64,000 bases of DNA from Modestobacter sp. VKM Ac-2986 (GCF_026967795.1 NZ_JAPVBH010000006.1:186001-250000), one strand, 5' to 3'; positions 41,585-51,991 are shown, numbered from the stretch's first letter. The notes: generated from the sequence alone by a model not told the origin. Made by a program: numbers and translations.

Positions 41585-42045
41585 GGTGGCTGCGTGCGCG
41601 ACTGGGTGCGGGTGATGAGCAGGGCTCCGCGATCGTGGAGTTCGTGTTCATCGCGCTGGTGGTGTTCCTGCCGCTGGTCTACATCGTCGCCGGCTTCTCT
41701 GCGGTGCAGCGCGGGGTGTTCGCGGCGAACGCGGCGGCGCGGGAGGCCGGGCGGGCGCTGGCGACGGCTCCGGACCTGGCGACCGGGCAGGCGCGGGCAG
41801 AGGCGGCGGTGCGGGTGGCGGTGGAGGACCAGTCGGTGGAGGCCACCGACGTCGTCCTGGCCTACGCGCCGGTCGGTTCCGGGTGCGCGGACGCGGGCGG
41901 GTACACGCCGTCGCTGGCGCCGGGGGAGGAGTTCTCGGTGTGCGTCACGGTCACAGTGCGGGTGCCGCTGCTGCCGGAGTTCATCGACGCGAACACCGCC
42001 ACCGGCCAGTTCGTCGTCGAGCGCGACCGGTACGTGAACGGGTGA
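41581..42045 (+). CDS. TadE/TadG-family pseudopilin
   Basis: A 154-residue second minor pilin with the classic GSAIVEFVFIALVVFLPLVYIVAGFSAVQRGVFAANAAAREAGRAL segment (Glu at position five of the helix). An extracellular domain with two cysteines follows. It is shorter than von Willebrand-type TadG. The GTG overlaps the previous stop. Together the six genes form a compact Tad operon; the prepilin peptidase and TadZ-type protein must lie elsewhere. Confidence 0.83.
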   Translation: MRWLRARLGAGDEQGSAIVEFVFIALVVFLPLVYIVAGFSAVQRGVFAANAAAREAGRALATAPDLATGQARAEAAVRVAVEDQSVEATDVVLAYAPVGSGCADAGGYTPSLAPGEEFSVCVTVTVRVPLLPEFIDANTATGQFVVERDRYVNG

Positions 42046-42079
42046 GGGGCGACCCCGGATGTCCCCCGGGGCCGCCCCT
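42045..42079. terminator. Terminator between the Tad operon and the isomerase gene
   Basis: A 14-bp stem with one A·C mismatch (AGGGGCGACCCCGG with CCGGGGCCGCCCCT) directly follows the last Tad stop. The opposing stop is 15 bp further. Confidence 0.65.
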
Positions 42080-42093
42080 GGTGAGCCGTTGCG

Positions 42094-43032
42094 TCAGAAG
42101 GTGACGCAGCGGAGGTAGGCCAGGCCCTCCCGTGCGGCTTCGAACGGGTCGAACGTCGGGTCGCCGAAGCGCGGGTCGTGCTCGACGACGTAGTACTTGA
42201 TGCCCTTGCCGGCGGCGAAGATCGACGGGAAGTCGATGTCACCGCGGCCCACGATCTCGATCCGCCGGTTCAGGTCCTCGTTGAGGTCCTTGACGTGCAG
42301 CAGCTGGATGCGCTTGCCGTACTGCTCCACCACGTCGACCGGGTCCAGGCCGGCGAAGGACACCCAGTAGACGTCCAGCTGCGAGACCAGGTTCTTGTCG
42401 CCGGTGTTCTGCATCAGGATGTCGAAGGCGGTCTGACCGTCGAACGTGGTCGTGAACTCGAAGTCGTGGTTGTGCACGAACAGCGTCTGGCCGGCCTTGC
42501 GCGCCTGCGCACCGACCGCGTCCAGGTACTCGGCGTAGGCGACCCAGTCGGCCTCCGTCTTCAGCTGGCCGATCCACGGGGCGCCGGCGGAGCTGCCCGA
42601 GCCGAAGTACTTGATGCCCAGCGTGCGGTTGTCGGCCAGGATCTGGTCGATGTCCGCAGGAGTGACCTGCGAGCCCACGTCGACGTGCCGGGCCGAGGCC
42701 TTGAGGCCGTACCGGTCGAGCAGGTCGGCGTACTGCTGCGCGGTCCAGCCGCTGAGCGTGTACGGCTCGACGTTGCGGTAGCCCATCTCGGCCAGCCGGC
42801 GCAGCACGTCCTCGTGCCGGGCCTGCTCACCGGCGCCGCCGCCGATGTAGCCGGCGAACGTGTAGAGCTGGATCGACGTCTTGCTCAGTGGCACCCCGCG
42901 GCCGGCGCAGTCCGCGCCACCGGAGCCCTTCGTGTGCGGTGGAGCGGCGCTCGCCGGGCCGGCGAGGCCGATGAACAGCAGAGCGGACAGGACGGCGACG
43001 AGCACGGCCCGCAGGCTGGCAGTCGACTTCAT
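42094..43032 (-). CDS. Secreted sugar-phosphate-isomerase/epimerase-like TIM barrel protein
   Basis: A 312-residue protein with a clear signal peptide (basic MKSTASLR, hydrophobic core, GPASAAPPH). A xylose-isomerase-like TIM barrel follows: SIQLYTFAGYIGGG, EMGYRNVEPYTLSGW, FVHNHDFEFTT with the metal-binding His, SQLDVYWVSFAGLDPV, IQLLHVKDLN and YYVVEHD. Most relatives are cytoplasmic enzymes on free or phosphorylated sugars; export implies an extracellular non-phosphorylated sugar such as a keto-sugar. ATG 43032 follows GAGGGGG. It lies near sugar transport and ROK genes. Confidence 0.85.
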   Translation of the reverse strand: MKSTASLRAVLVAVLSALLFIGLAGPASAAPPHTKGSGGADCAGRGVPLSKTSIQLYTFAGYIGGGAGEQARHEDVLRRLAEMGYRNVEPYTLSGWTAQQYADLLDRYGLKASARHVDVGSQVTPADIDQILADNRTLGIKYFGSGSSAGAPWIGQLKTEADWVAYAEYLDAVGAQARKAGQTLFVHNHDFEFTTTFDGQTAFDILMQNTGDKNLVSQLDVYWVSFAGLDPVDVVEQYGKRIQLLHVKDLNEDLNRRIEIVGRGDIDFPSIFAAGKGIKYYVVEHDPRFGDPTFDPFEAAREGLAYLRCVTF

Positions 43033-43276
43033 GGATCCCCCTCGGTCGTCACATGGGCGCACGACATCGCCGCAGGTCGGACGCCCCTTCGTCACGGAGC
43101 GACCTCGTGCGTTGACGCTGTGCTGTGCGTCACAACCTAGCCGGACTTCCGACCAACGCAAAGCAGAAGTCGGACCGGCTTGGGTGGAAGCCGTGATGTG
43201 CCGGGCGGAGCGGTGATCCCCGTGCGATGTCGCGGACGGCTCCTGGCGTACACACCGCCGGCGCCCGGACGGCGGA

Positions 43277-44467
43277 TCAGCGGGTGCCGGCGTCCCGGGC
43301 GGGGGTGAGCAGGACGAGGACGACGGCGGCGGCAGCCAGCACGGCGCCGGTGACCGCCAGGGTCGGCGGCTCGGCGGCCAGCAGCAGTTGTGCGCCGAGC
43401 ACGCCGCCACCGGCGATGCCGACGTTGAACATCGCGTTGGTGAGCCCGGGTGCTGCGTCCCCGGCGTCGGGGGCGGCACGACGGGCGGCGGCCTGCAGCA
43501 GCGTGGGCAGCGACCCGAACGCCGCGCCCCACAGCACCACCGCCGCGACCAGGACGGCGGTCGAGCCGGGCGCGCTGATGACGGCGAGCGTGGCGGCGGT
43601 CAGGGTCACCGCCACGAGCAGCATCGGGCGGGGGACCCGGTCGACCAGGGCCCCGGCCAGCGCCAGCCCGACGACACCCGCCGTGCCGTAGGCCAGCAGC
43701 ACGAGGCTGACGTGCGCCGGGTCGATGCCGGCCGCGGTGACGATCGGCGTGACGTAGGTGAACGCGGTGTAGTGCCCGAGCATCAACAGCGCGGTGGTGG
43801 CCGCGACGAGCTGCACCGACCGGCGGCGCAGCACCTGCCGCAGCGGGGCCGGTGCGGCGGCCGCCGGGGGCGGGGAGGCCGGCAGCAGGGCCGCCGCCAG
43901 CACGCCGAGCAGCAGCAGCACCCCGGCGAGGCCGGCGAACGCCCAGCGCCAGCCCACCGCCGTCCCGAGTGCGGTGCCGGCGGGCACGCCGGCGGCGAAG
44001 GCCAGCGTCGTCCCGCCGAAGACGCACGCGGTCGCCCGGCCGGCGCGGTCGGCCGGGACGAGGCTGACCGCGGCACCCACGGCCACGGAGAAGAAGCCGG
44101 CGTGCGCGAGCCCGGCCAGCAGGCGGGCCAGGACGGCGACCGAGTAGTCGTCGGTGGCGGCGAAGACGGCGTTGCCGACCGCGTACGTGACCAGCAGCCC
44201 GGTGAGCGCCCACCGCCGCGGCCACCGGGCCAGCAGCGCGGTGAGCGGCAGCGACGCCACCGCGACCACCACCGCGTACGCCGAGACCAGCAGCCCCACC
44301 CGGGACTCGCTGGTCGACAGGTCCGCCGCGATCATGGGCAGCAGCCCGACCGGCAGCGTCTCGGCCGTGACGGCGGCGAAGGTGGCCAGGGTGAGCACGG
44401 CCAGGGCCGCACCGACCCGGAGTCCTCCCTGTGGGGGAGCGAGGGTCAGGGTCGTCACCCGGGCCAT
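43277..44467 (-). CDS. MFS transporter, DHA1 (sugar or drug efflux) type, 12 helices
   Basis: A 396-residue membrane carrier. Features: TLATFAAVTAETLPVGLLPMIAADL in helix 1, SESRVGLLVSAYAVVVAVASLPLTALLARWPRR (motif A region), and GGTTLAFAAGVPAGTALGTAVGWRWAF (motif C-like). This is the AraJ/SotB/YdhP-type group that exports sugars or drugs. ATG 44467 has GGAG closely upstream. It is divergent, across only 36 bp, from a ROK regulator that may control it. Confidence 0.86.
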   Translation of the reverse strand: MARVTTLTLAPPQGGLRVGAALAVLTLATFAAVTAETLPVGLLPMIAADLSTSESRVGLLVSAYAVVVAVASLPLTALLARWPRRWALTGLLVTYAVGNAVFAATDDYSVAVLARLLAGLAHAGFFSVAVGAAVSLVPADRAGRATACVFGGTTLAFAAGVPAGTALGTAVGWRWAFAGLAGVLLLLGVLAAALLPASPPPAAAAPAPLRQVLRRRSVQLVAATTALLMLGHYTAFTYVTPIVTAAGIDPAHVSLVLLAYGTAGVVGLALAGALVDRVPRPMLLVAVTLTAATLAVISAPGSTAVLVAAVVLWGAAFGSLPTLLQAAARRAAPDAGDAAPGLTNAMFNVGIAGGGVLGAQLLLAAEPPTLAVTGAVLAAAAVVLVLLTPARDAGTR

Positions 44468-44503
44468 TAAACTCCGGGTCCGAGCATTTGGGGAGGTGCA
44501 GGC

Positions 44504-45628
44504 GTGGGCGTGTTGTCCGACCGCGCGGTGGCGATGCTGGCCGCCGTCCACGCCCGCCCCGGGCTGACCCGCGCCGAGGCCAGCCGGCTGCTCGGCATGG
44601 GCACCGGGGGAGCGGCCGAGGTGGTCGGCGTCCTGGTGGCCGAGCAGCTGTTGGCCGAGGGCCCGCCGCAGCCCGCGACCACGCGCGGCCGGCCCACCCG
44701 TCCGCTCACCGCCCACCCCGCCGGCCCGGTCGTGCTCGCCGCCGCGTTCAGCCACGCGACCTGGCGGGTGGACGCCGTCGAGCTGGGCGGGGCCTCGATC
44801 GCGACCCTCGACGGTGCGCACGCCGGGGAGTCCGCCGACACGGTGCTCGGGGTGCTCGGCGACGCGGTGGGCCGGCTCCGCGACCGGCTGGGCGACCGGG
44901 TGCGCGGGCTGGGCGTCTCGGCGCCGGGCATCGTCACCGACGAGCGGTACCTCGACGCGACCATCCTCGGCTGGCGTTCCGTCGACCTCACCGCGGTCTG
45001 GCCCGGCGCCGGGCTCTTCGTGGCCGACAACGACGCCACCCTGGCCGCGGTCGCCGAGGTGCGCCGGGGCGCGGCGGCCGGTGCCCGCTCGGCCTTGCAC
45101 CTGATGGTCGACGCCGGTCTGGGCGGTGCGCAGGTCGACGCCGGCCGCCTGGTCGGCGGCGCCCACGGGACGGCCGGGGAGTTCGGGCACCTGCCGTTCG
45201 GCGACCCCTCGGTGGAATGCGCGTGCGGTGCCCGCGGGTGCTGGGGCACGGCCGTCGACGCCGGCGCCCTGGCCCGGCTGCTCGGCGACCCGGTGCCGGC
45301 CGACCCCGGCGGCTACGCGCGGTCGGTCATCGCCCGGGACGACGTCGCCGCCCGGGCCGCTGTCGCGACCGTCGCCACCTCACTGGGCCGGGGGATCGCC
45401 GGGCTGGTCAACGCCCTGGACCCCGACGTCGTCACCCTCGGCGACCTGGCCGCCGACGTGCTCGCCGCGGCACCGGACGAGCTGCACGCCGCCGTCGCCG
45501 CCGGGCTGATGCGCTCCCGGCAGGATGCGCCGCCGACGCTGGTGGCGGCGGCGCTGGGCGCAGCCGGCCCGATCACCGGTGCGGCCGAGCGGGTGTGGGA
45601 CCGCTGGTGGGCCCAGCTGCGGCGCTGA
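44504..45628 (+). CDS. ROK-family regulator (first of two)
   Basis: A 374-residue protein: an N-terminal winged helix (about 4-60, HARPGLTRAEASRLLGMGTGGAAEVVGVLVAEQLL) followed by the sugar-kinase fold. The zinc site CACGARGCWG, the LGVSAPGIV strand and the VADNDATLAAVAEVRRG segment are present. The ATP-binding DxGxT at the start of the fold is degenerate (AAFSHATWRVDAVEL), so it is probably a regulator, not a kinase. GTG 44504 has GGGGAGG upstream. It probably controls the divergent MFS gene with a sugar as ligand. Confidence 0.84.
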   Translation: MGVLSDRAVAMLAAVHARPGLTRAEASRLLGMGTGGAAEVVGVLVAEQLLAEGPPQPATTRGRPTRPLTAHPAGPVVLAAAFSHATWRVDAVELGGASIATLDGAHAGESADTVLGVLGDAVGRLRDRLGDRVRGLGVSAPGIVTDERYLDATILGWRSVDLTAVWPGAGLFVADNDATLAAVAEVRRGAAAGARSALHLMVDAGLGGAQVDAGRLVGGAHGTAGEFGHLPFGDPSVECACGARGCWGTAVDAGALARLLGDPVPADPGGYARSVIARDDVAARAAVATVATSLGRGIAGLVNALDPDVVTLGDLAADVLAAAPDELHAAVAAGLMRSRQDAPPTLVAAALGAAGPITGAAERVWDRWWAQLRR

Positions 45629-45629
45629 G

Positions 45630-46859
45630 TCAGGCCGGGCGCGAGCCCAGGACGGCGTCGCGCTGCCCGCCCGAGGAGAGGAACCGGCCCACCGGCAGCG
45701 TGGCCGCACCCAGCGCCACGGCGTCGGCGCCCAGGTCGGCGCGCAGCAGCTCGACGTCCTCGAACGGCGTCCGCAGGGCGTTCTGTGCCGCCGCCGCGGC
45801 GAGCTCGGGCATCCGCAGCTCGGCCACCTGCCGGCCCAGCCACCCGCCCAGCACCACCCGGCTGGGGCTGTAGACGTTGACCAGGTTGCCGATCCCCGCG
45901 CCCAGGTAGCGCACCAGCTCGGCCAGCACGGTCGCCGACGCCGGGTCGGAGTCGGCCCGGGCCAGCAGCTCGGTCACCCGGGTCTCGAGGTCGTCGGGGC
46001 CCTCGGCAGGCCCGCCGCGCAGCACGTCGTACCGGGCCGCCACCGCCCCGGCGCCGACGTAGGCCTCCAGGCAGCCGCGGGCGCCGCACCGGCAGGGCTG
46101 GCCGTCGACCACGACCGCGGTGTGGCCCCACTCGCCGGGGCTGCTCATCGGCGCCCACGCACCCGAGCCGCGGGTGAAGATGCTCGTGCCCAGCCCGTGC
46201 CCGAGCAGCACCACCACGACGTCGGCCGCACCCCGGGCCGCGCCGAACCAGTGCTCGGCCTGGCCCAGCAGCTTCGCGCCGTTGTCGACCGCCAGCGGCA
46301 GTGCGGTGCGCTCGTGCAGCAGCGCCTCCAGCGGGACGGCGTCCCAGCCCACGGTCTGCGCGTGCACCACCGCCAGCGGTGAGTGCTCGACGAGGCCGGG
46401 CACCCCGACCCCGACACCGAGGACGTCGTCGGTGGCCACCCCCGACTGGGCCAGCACCGCCGCGACCCCGGCCACGATCTGCTCGACCACCTCGGCCGGG
46501 GCCAGCCGGGTCAGCTCGGTCGGGATCCGGTGCCGGCCGCGCACCTGCATCGCCAGGTCGAACAGCTCGACGAGCACCGAGGACTCGCCGACGTCCACGC
46601 CGACGACGAACGCGTAGCCGGGGTCGATCTGCACGATCGAGGACGGCCGCCCACCCCCGGAGGGCACCGACCCGGACTCCTGGACCAGCCCCTGCTCCAT
46701 CAGGTCGCCCACCACGTTGCTCACCGTGCCCGTGCTGACCCCGGCGCCCGCGCCGATCCGCTGCCGGCTCCCGGGGCCGTGCAGGTAGAGGTCCCACAGT
46801 GCGCGGGCGCGGTTCTCCCGGCGCAGCCCGTGCACCGTCGACGTCTGCCTGCTGCCCAC
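45630..46859 (-). CDS. ROK-family transcriptional repressor of the sugar ABC operon
   Basis: A 409-residue protein with an N-terminal winged helix (VHGLRRENRARALWDLYLHGPGSRQRIGAGAGVSTGTVSNVVGDLMEQGLV). The ROK fold follows: VGVDVGESSV, VGVGVPGLVEHSPL, VDNGAKLLGQAEHWFGAARG, the zinc motif CRCGARGCLEAYVG and PGEWGHTAVVVDG. GTG 46859 follows GGAGGTG. It is divergent from the ABC importer and GH1 genes and most likely represses them until a sugar is bound. It is tail-to-tail with the first ROK gene, with stops 1 bp apart. Confidence 0.88.
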   Translation of the reverse strand: MGSRQTSTVHGLRRENRARALWDLYLHGPGSRQRIGAGAGVSTGTVSNVVGDLMEQGLVQESGSVPSGGGRPSSIVQIDPGYAFVVGVDVGESSVLVELFDLAMQVRGRHRIPTELTRLAPAEVVEQIVAGVAAVLAQSGVATDDVLGVGVGVPGLVEHSPLAVVHAQTVGWDAVPLEALLHERTALPLAVDNGAKLLGQAEHWFGAARGAADVVVVLLGHGLGTSIFTRGSGAWAPMSSPGEWGHTAVVVDGQPCRCGARGCLEAYVGAGAVAARYDVLRGGPAEGPDDLETRVTELLARADSDPASATVLAELVRYLGAGIGNLVNVYSPSRVVLGGWLGRQVAELRMPELAAAAAQNALRTPFEDVELLRADLGADAVALGAATLPVGRFLSSGGQRDAVLGSRPA

Positions 46860-46962
46860 CCGTGCACCTCCGCGCTGAGAACGGCGAGCGTACCGGCGGT
46901 GCCCGCCGCTGCGGGGGTCCGCGGGGAAGGTCACGAATCGGTGACGGACACGCCCGCGGTGA

Positions 46963-46991
46963 TTGACGCCACACGCCGGATGCACTTAGTT
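46963..46991 (+). promoter_or_regulatory. Promoter of the sugar ABC/GH1 operon
   Basis: TTGACG (46963-46968), a 17-bp spacer and TTAGTT (46986-46991) make the best sigma-70-like promoter in the window. The start codon is 71 bp downstream. Confidence 0.65.
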
Positions 46992-47006
46992 CACGCCTTG
47001 AAAGAA
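46986..47006. promoter_or_regulatory. Possible ROK operator overlapping the -10 box
   Basis: TTAGTTCA, five bases, then TGAAAGAA: arms match as inverted repeats at six of eight positions. The TTAGTT...AA(C)TAA layout recalls operators of ROK repressors such as XylR. It overlaps the -10, where binding would block transcription. Confidence 0.45.
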
Positions 47007-47062
47007 GTGGGTCGGGCGGCGTTCAGCGGAGAACGGCGCGCCCCTTCACCAGGAGGACCGTT

Positions 47063-48361
47063 GTGAGACTGAAGCGCATCACCAGCGCCGTCGCGGTGTC
47101 CCTCGTGGCGGCCTCCCTGGCCGGCTGCGGCGGCAACGAGGAGACCTCGGGCGGCGCGGCCGAGGACGTCACGCTCACCTACTGGGCCAGCAACCAGGGC
47201 ACCAGCCTGGAGAACGACCAGGAGGTGCTCAAGCCGCAGCTCGACGCGTTCACGGCCGCGACCGGGATCAAGGTCGACGTCGAGGTCGTGCCGTGGTCGG
47301 ACCTGCTGAACCGGATCCTGGCCGCCACCGCCTCCGGCGAGGGCCCCGACGTGCTCAACATCGGCAACACCTGGTCGGCCTCGCTGCAGGCCACCGGCGC
47401 GCTCAAGCCCTTCGACGACGCCACCATGACCGAGATCGGCGGCGCCGACCGCTTCCTGGCCGGCAGCCTCGCCGCGACCGGCGCCGAGGGCCAGCCGCCC
47501 ACCGCCGTCCCGCTGTACTCGCTGGCCTACGGGCTCTACTACAACAAGGCGATGTTCGCCGAGGCCGGCATCACCGAGCCGCCGGCCACCTGGGCCGACC
47601 TGATCGCCGCCGGCAAGAAGCTGACCACGCCCGAGCGCTGGGGCATGTCCATCGAGGGCGGCAGCGTCTCGGAGAACATCCACAACGTCTTCGTCTTCTC
47701 CGAGCAGCAGGGCGGGTCGTTCTTCGACGACGCCGGCAAGCCCACCTTCGACACCCCGGAGAACGTCGCCGGCATCAAGCAGTACCTCGACCTGATCCAG
47801 ACCGACAAGATCACCAACCCCAGCAACGCCGAGTACAGCAACGGCACCGAGGCGCTGGCCGACTTCGCCTCCGGCAAGAGCGCCATGGTGATGTGGCAGG
47901 CCGCGGCCGGGTCGCTGGAGGAGCTGGGCATGGACCCCGCCGACATCGGCGTGGCGCCGATCCCCGCACCCGCGGGTGGCGAGGACGTCGCCAGCATCGT
48001 CGCCGGGATCAACCTGGCCGTGTTCGAGAACACCGAGCACGAGCAGCAGGCGCTGGACTTCGTCGAGTTCATGACCAGCACGCCGACCCAGATCGAGCTG
48101 AACGGCACCTACGGCTCGCTGCCGGCGGTGCAGGAGGCCTACAGCGACCCGGCCTTCCAGACCGAGGCGGTCGAGACCTTCAAGTCCATCCTCGACACCC
48201 GGGCCGTCCCGATGCCCGCGGTGCCCGAGGAGAGCCAGTTCGAGACCCTGGTCGGCACCGCGGTCAAGAACATGCTGGCCCAGGCGGCCAGCGGCACCGT
48301 CGTCACCGAGCAGGCGATCAGCGAGCAGCTGGCCGCCGCACAGCAGCAGCTCGCGGGGTGA
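47063..48361 (+). CDS. Sugar ABC transporter substrate-binding lipoprotein
   Basis: A 432-residue extracellular binding protein (COG1653 type). The signal peptide ends in lipobox SLAGC (cysteine ~22); LTYWASNQGTSLENDQEVLKP starts the mature fold. VVPWSDLLNRILAATASGEGPDVLNIGNTW, PLYSLAYGLYYNKAMFAEAGITEPPATWADLIAAGKKL and the DFASGKSAMVMWQAAA region are typical of oligosaccharide binders. GTG 47063 follows AGGAGGACC. Two permeases and a beta-glucosidase follow, so the cargo is probably a beta-linked di- or oligosaccharide such as cellobiose (inference). Confidence 0.92.
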   Translation: MRLKRITSAVAVSLVAASLAGCGGNEETSGGAAEDVTLTYWASNQGTSLENDQEVLKPQLDAFTAATGIKVDVEVVPWSDLLNRILAATASGEGPDVLNIGNTWSASLQATGALKPFDDATMTEIGGADRFLAGSLAATGAEGQPPTAVPLYSLAYGLYYNKAMFAEAGITEPPATWADLIAAGKKLTTPERWGMSIEGGSVSENIHNVFVFSEQQGGSFFDDAGKPTFDTPENVAGIKQYLDLIQTDKITNPSNAEYSNGTEALADFASGKSAMVMWQAAAGSLEELGMDPADIGVAPIPAPAGGEDVASIVAGINLAVFENTEHEQQALDFVEFMTSTPTQIELNGTYGSLPAVQEAYSDPAFQTEAVETFKSILDTRAVPMPAVPEESQFETLVGTAVKNMLAQAASGTVVTEQAISEQLAAAQQQLAG

Positions 48362-49338
48362 TCACGGCCAACCCGGCGCCCGAGGCCGGGACGGAGGCCC
48401 GCACCGGCAGCTCGCCGGTGCGGGCGGTGACCCGGCGGAAGAAGCGCCAGTGGCTGCCCTACCTGCTGCTGCTGCCCGTCGTCGTCGCCGAGCTGCTCAT
48501 CCACATCATCCCGATGCTCATCGGGGTCGGGATGAGCTTCCTGGAGCTGACCCAGTTCTACATCCGGAACTGGACCGCGGCCCCGGCCGCGGGGGTGGGC
48601 AACTACCGGTTCGTCCTGCAGTTCGACGAGGCCTCGGGCAAGGCCCTGCTGCACTCGTTCTGGACGACGGTGCAGTTCACCGTGATCGTGCTGGCGCTGT
48701 CCTGGCTGCTGGCGATGGCCGCGGCGATCTGGACCCAGCACGCCTTCCGCGGGCGCGGGCTGGTGCGCACGGTCTTCCTGGTGCCCTACGCGCTGCCGGT
48801 GTTCGCCTCGGTCATCACCTGGTCGTTCATGCTCCAGCGCGACAACGGGATGGTGAACCACGTCCTGGTCGACCAGCTGGGCGTCACCGACGAGCGGCCG
48901 TTCTGGCTGATCGGGGACAACAGCTTCTGGGCGCTGATCGTGGTCGAGGTCTGGCGGCTGTGGCCCTTCGCCTTCCTGGCGCTGACCGCGGGGATGTCCA
49001 GCATCCCGGCCGAGCAGTACGAGGCCGCGGCCATCGACGGCGCCGGGGTGCTGCGCTCGGTGCGCTGGGTGACCCTGCCGAACCTGCGCAGCGTCAACCA
49101 GGTGCTGCTGCTGGTGCTCTTCCTCTGGACGTTCAACGAGTTCACGGTGCCGTACACGTTCTTCGGGAAGTCGGCGCCGGAGCAGGCGGACCTGATCTCC
49201 ATGCACATCTACCAGAACTCGTTCGTGACCTGGAACTTCGGCACCGGCTCGGCGATGAGCGTGCTGCTGCTGCTGTTCCTGCTCGCCGTCACCGCGGTGT
49301 ACCTGCTGCTGACGCGGAAGAAGGACGTCGATGCGTGA
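48358..49338 (+). CDS. Sugar ABC transporter permease 1 (MalF-like)
   Basis: A 326-residue membrane protein with six helices. The EAA loop is EQYEAAAIDGAGVLRSVRWVTLPNLR, where the ATPase docks. The basic N-terminal TRRKKRQWLPYLLLLP is typical of MalF/UgpA-like permeases. The GTG overlaps the binding-protein stop. The downstream permease overlaps by 8 bp. Confidence 0.92.
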   Translation: MITANPAPEAGTEARTGSSPVRAVTRRKKRQWLPYLLLLPVVVAELLIHIIPMLIGVGMSFLELTQFYIRNWTAAPAAGVGNYRFVLQFDEASGKALLHSFWTTVQFTVIVLALSWLLAMAAAIWTQHAFRGRGLVRTVFLVPYALPVFASVITWSFMLQRDNGMVNHVLVDQLGVTDERPFWLIGDNSFWALIVVEVWRLWPFAFLALTAGMSSIPAEQYEAAAIDGAGVLRSVRWVTLPNLRSVNQVLLLVLFLWTFNEFTVPYTFFGKSAPEQADLISMHIYQNSFVTWNFGTGSAMSVLLLLFLLAVTAVYLLLTRKKDVDA

Positions 49339-50170
49339 GCCGACCTGGTTCGTGTGGTCGCGGCGGATCGGGCTGACGCTGCTGTGTGCGTTCGCGCTGC
49401 TGCCGGTGTGGGTCATGGTCACCACGTCGCTCAAGCCGCTGGGCGACGTCCAGGGGGAGTTCCGCTGGTTCCCCTCCACGGTCAGCCTCGACGCCTTCGT
49501 CGAGATGTGGCGGACCATCCCGCTGGGCCGCTACTTCGTCAACAGCCTCGTCGTGTCGGTGATCGCCTCGGTGGCCTCGGTGGCGCTGGCGCTGCTGGCC
49601 GCCTACGCGGTGAGCCGGTACCGGTTCACCGGCCGCCAGCTGTTCTCGGTGACGGTGCTGTCGACCCAGATGTTCCCCGGGATCCTGTTCCTGCTGCCGC
49701 TGTTCGTGATCTTCGTGAACCTCGGCCGGACCCTGGGCATCGACCTCTACGGCAGCCGGCCGGGCCTGATCATCACCTACCTGACCTTCACGCTGCCGTT
49801 CGCGGTCTGGATGCTCGTGGGCTACCTGGACTCGGTGCCCCGCGAGCTGGACGAGGCGGCCGCCGTCGACGGCAACGGGCCGATGGGGGCCTTCTTCCGC
49901 GTGGTCGTCCCGGCCGCGATGCCCGGCATCATCGCCGTCCTGATCTACGCCTTCATGACCGCCTGGGGCGAGGTGCTCTTCGCCTCGGTGCTGACCGACG
50001 AGTCCACCCGCACCCTCGCCGTCGGGCTGCAGGGCTACGCGACCCAGAACAACGTCTACTGGAACCAGATCATGGCCGCCTCGCTCACCGTGAGCGTGCC
50101 GGTCGTCGTCGGGTTCCTCCTGCTGCAGCGCTACCTGGTCGCCGGTCTCACGGCCGGCTCGGTGAAGTGA
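49331..50170 (+). CDS. Sugar ABC transporter permease 2 (MalG-like)
   Basis: A 279-residue six-helix permease with the EAA loop [30 protein letters not shown] and the MalG-like [33 protein letters not shown]. The ATG lies 8 bp inside the previous gene. No ATPase gene follows, so a shared MsiK-like ATPase encoded elsewhere probably drives this importer, as in Streptomyces. Confidence 0.92.
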   Translation: MREPTWFVWSRRIGLTLLCAFALLPVWVMVTTSLKPLGDVQGEFRWFPSTVSLDAFVEMWRTIPLGRYFVNSLVVSVIASVASVALALLAAYAVSRYRFTGRQLFSVTVLSTQMFPGILFLLPLFVIFVNLGRTLGIDLYGSRPGLIITYLTFTLPFAVWMLVGYLDSVPRELDEAAAVDGNGPMGAFFRVVVPAAMPGIIAVLIYAFMTAWGEVLFASVLTDESTRTLAVGLQGYATQNNVYWNQIMAASLTVSVPVVVGFLLLQRYLVAGLTAGSVK

Positions 50171-50178
50171 GGAACCCC

Positions 50179-51519
<1,341 letters not shown>

Positions 51520-51528
51520 CCGCAGCAC

Positions 51529-51570
51529 CCGTCCGCCCGTCGTCCCTCGTGGGGACGGCGGGCGGACGGG
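51529..51570. terminator. Strong terminator hairpin after the GH1 gene
   Basis: An 18-bp stem with one G·U pair (51529-51546 with 51552-51569) follows the GH1 stop by 9 bp. It ends just before the opposing gene's stop. Confidence 0.75.
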
Positions 51571-51801
51571 TCACTGCACGGTGTCGCGGTTCTGCACGTG
51601 CTCGCTGAGCTGGGGCACCCCACCGGCCGGGCACGGCTCGGTCGCGGCGGCGCCGGTGCGGGCCCAGCACAGCCGGCACAGGTGGACGGGGTCCGGTGGG
51701 AGCAGCGGGTGCCCGCCCAGCGGGCGCACCTCCACCCAGCCCACGGCGGCCGGGGCGTCGGCCACCTCCGCGCACTGGTCGCAGCGGTACTGCACGCTCA
51801 T
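51571..51801 (-). CDS. Small cysteine-containing protein, possible zinc ribbon
   Basis: A 76-residue protein, unrecognised. Cysteine pairs CDQC (about 8-11) and CRLC (about 42-45) are spaced as in a zinc ribbon. ATG 51801 has GGGAGG eight bases upstream, which decides it over GTG 51807. Codon use matches the neighbours. Confidence 0.62.
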   Translation of the reverse strand: MSVQYRCDQCAEVADAPAAVGWVEVRPLGGHPLLPPDPVHLCRLCWARTGAAATEPCPAGGVPQLSEHVQNRDTVQ

Positions 51802-51877
51802 GGTCACGGCCTCCCGGGCGGGGAACGTCGTCGGTCCCCGGCCTCCAGCGTCCCCCCGGCACGACGCCTGCGCAGCC

Positions 51878-51991
51878 TCAGGCCGGCGGCAGCAGCTCGG
51901 CCAGCTCCGCCTCGAACCAGGCCGCGCCCAGGTCCTCGACGTCCCGCACGTCCAGCTCGGCCAGCAGGGCGTAGGCGCGCTCGATGTCCAT
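51878..51991 (-). CDS. Possible 37-residue acidic protein
   Basis: The frame MDIERAYALLAELDVRDVEDLGAAWFEAELAELLPPA has actinobacterial codon use and looks like two amphipathic helices, but is too short to judge. The upstream GGGTCGGGG is a mediocre ribosome site. No family is recognised. Confidence 0.35.
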   Translation of the reverse strand: MDIERAYALLAELDVRDVEDLGAAWFEAELAELLPPA

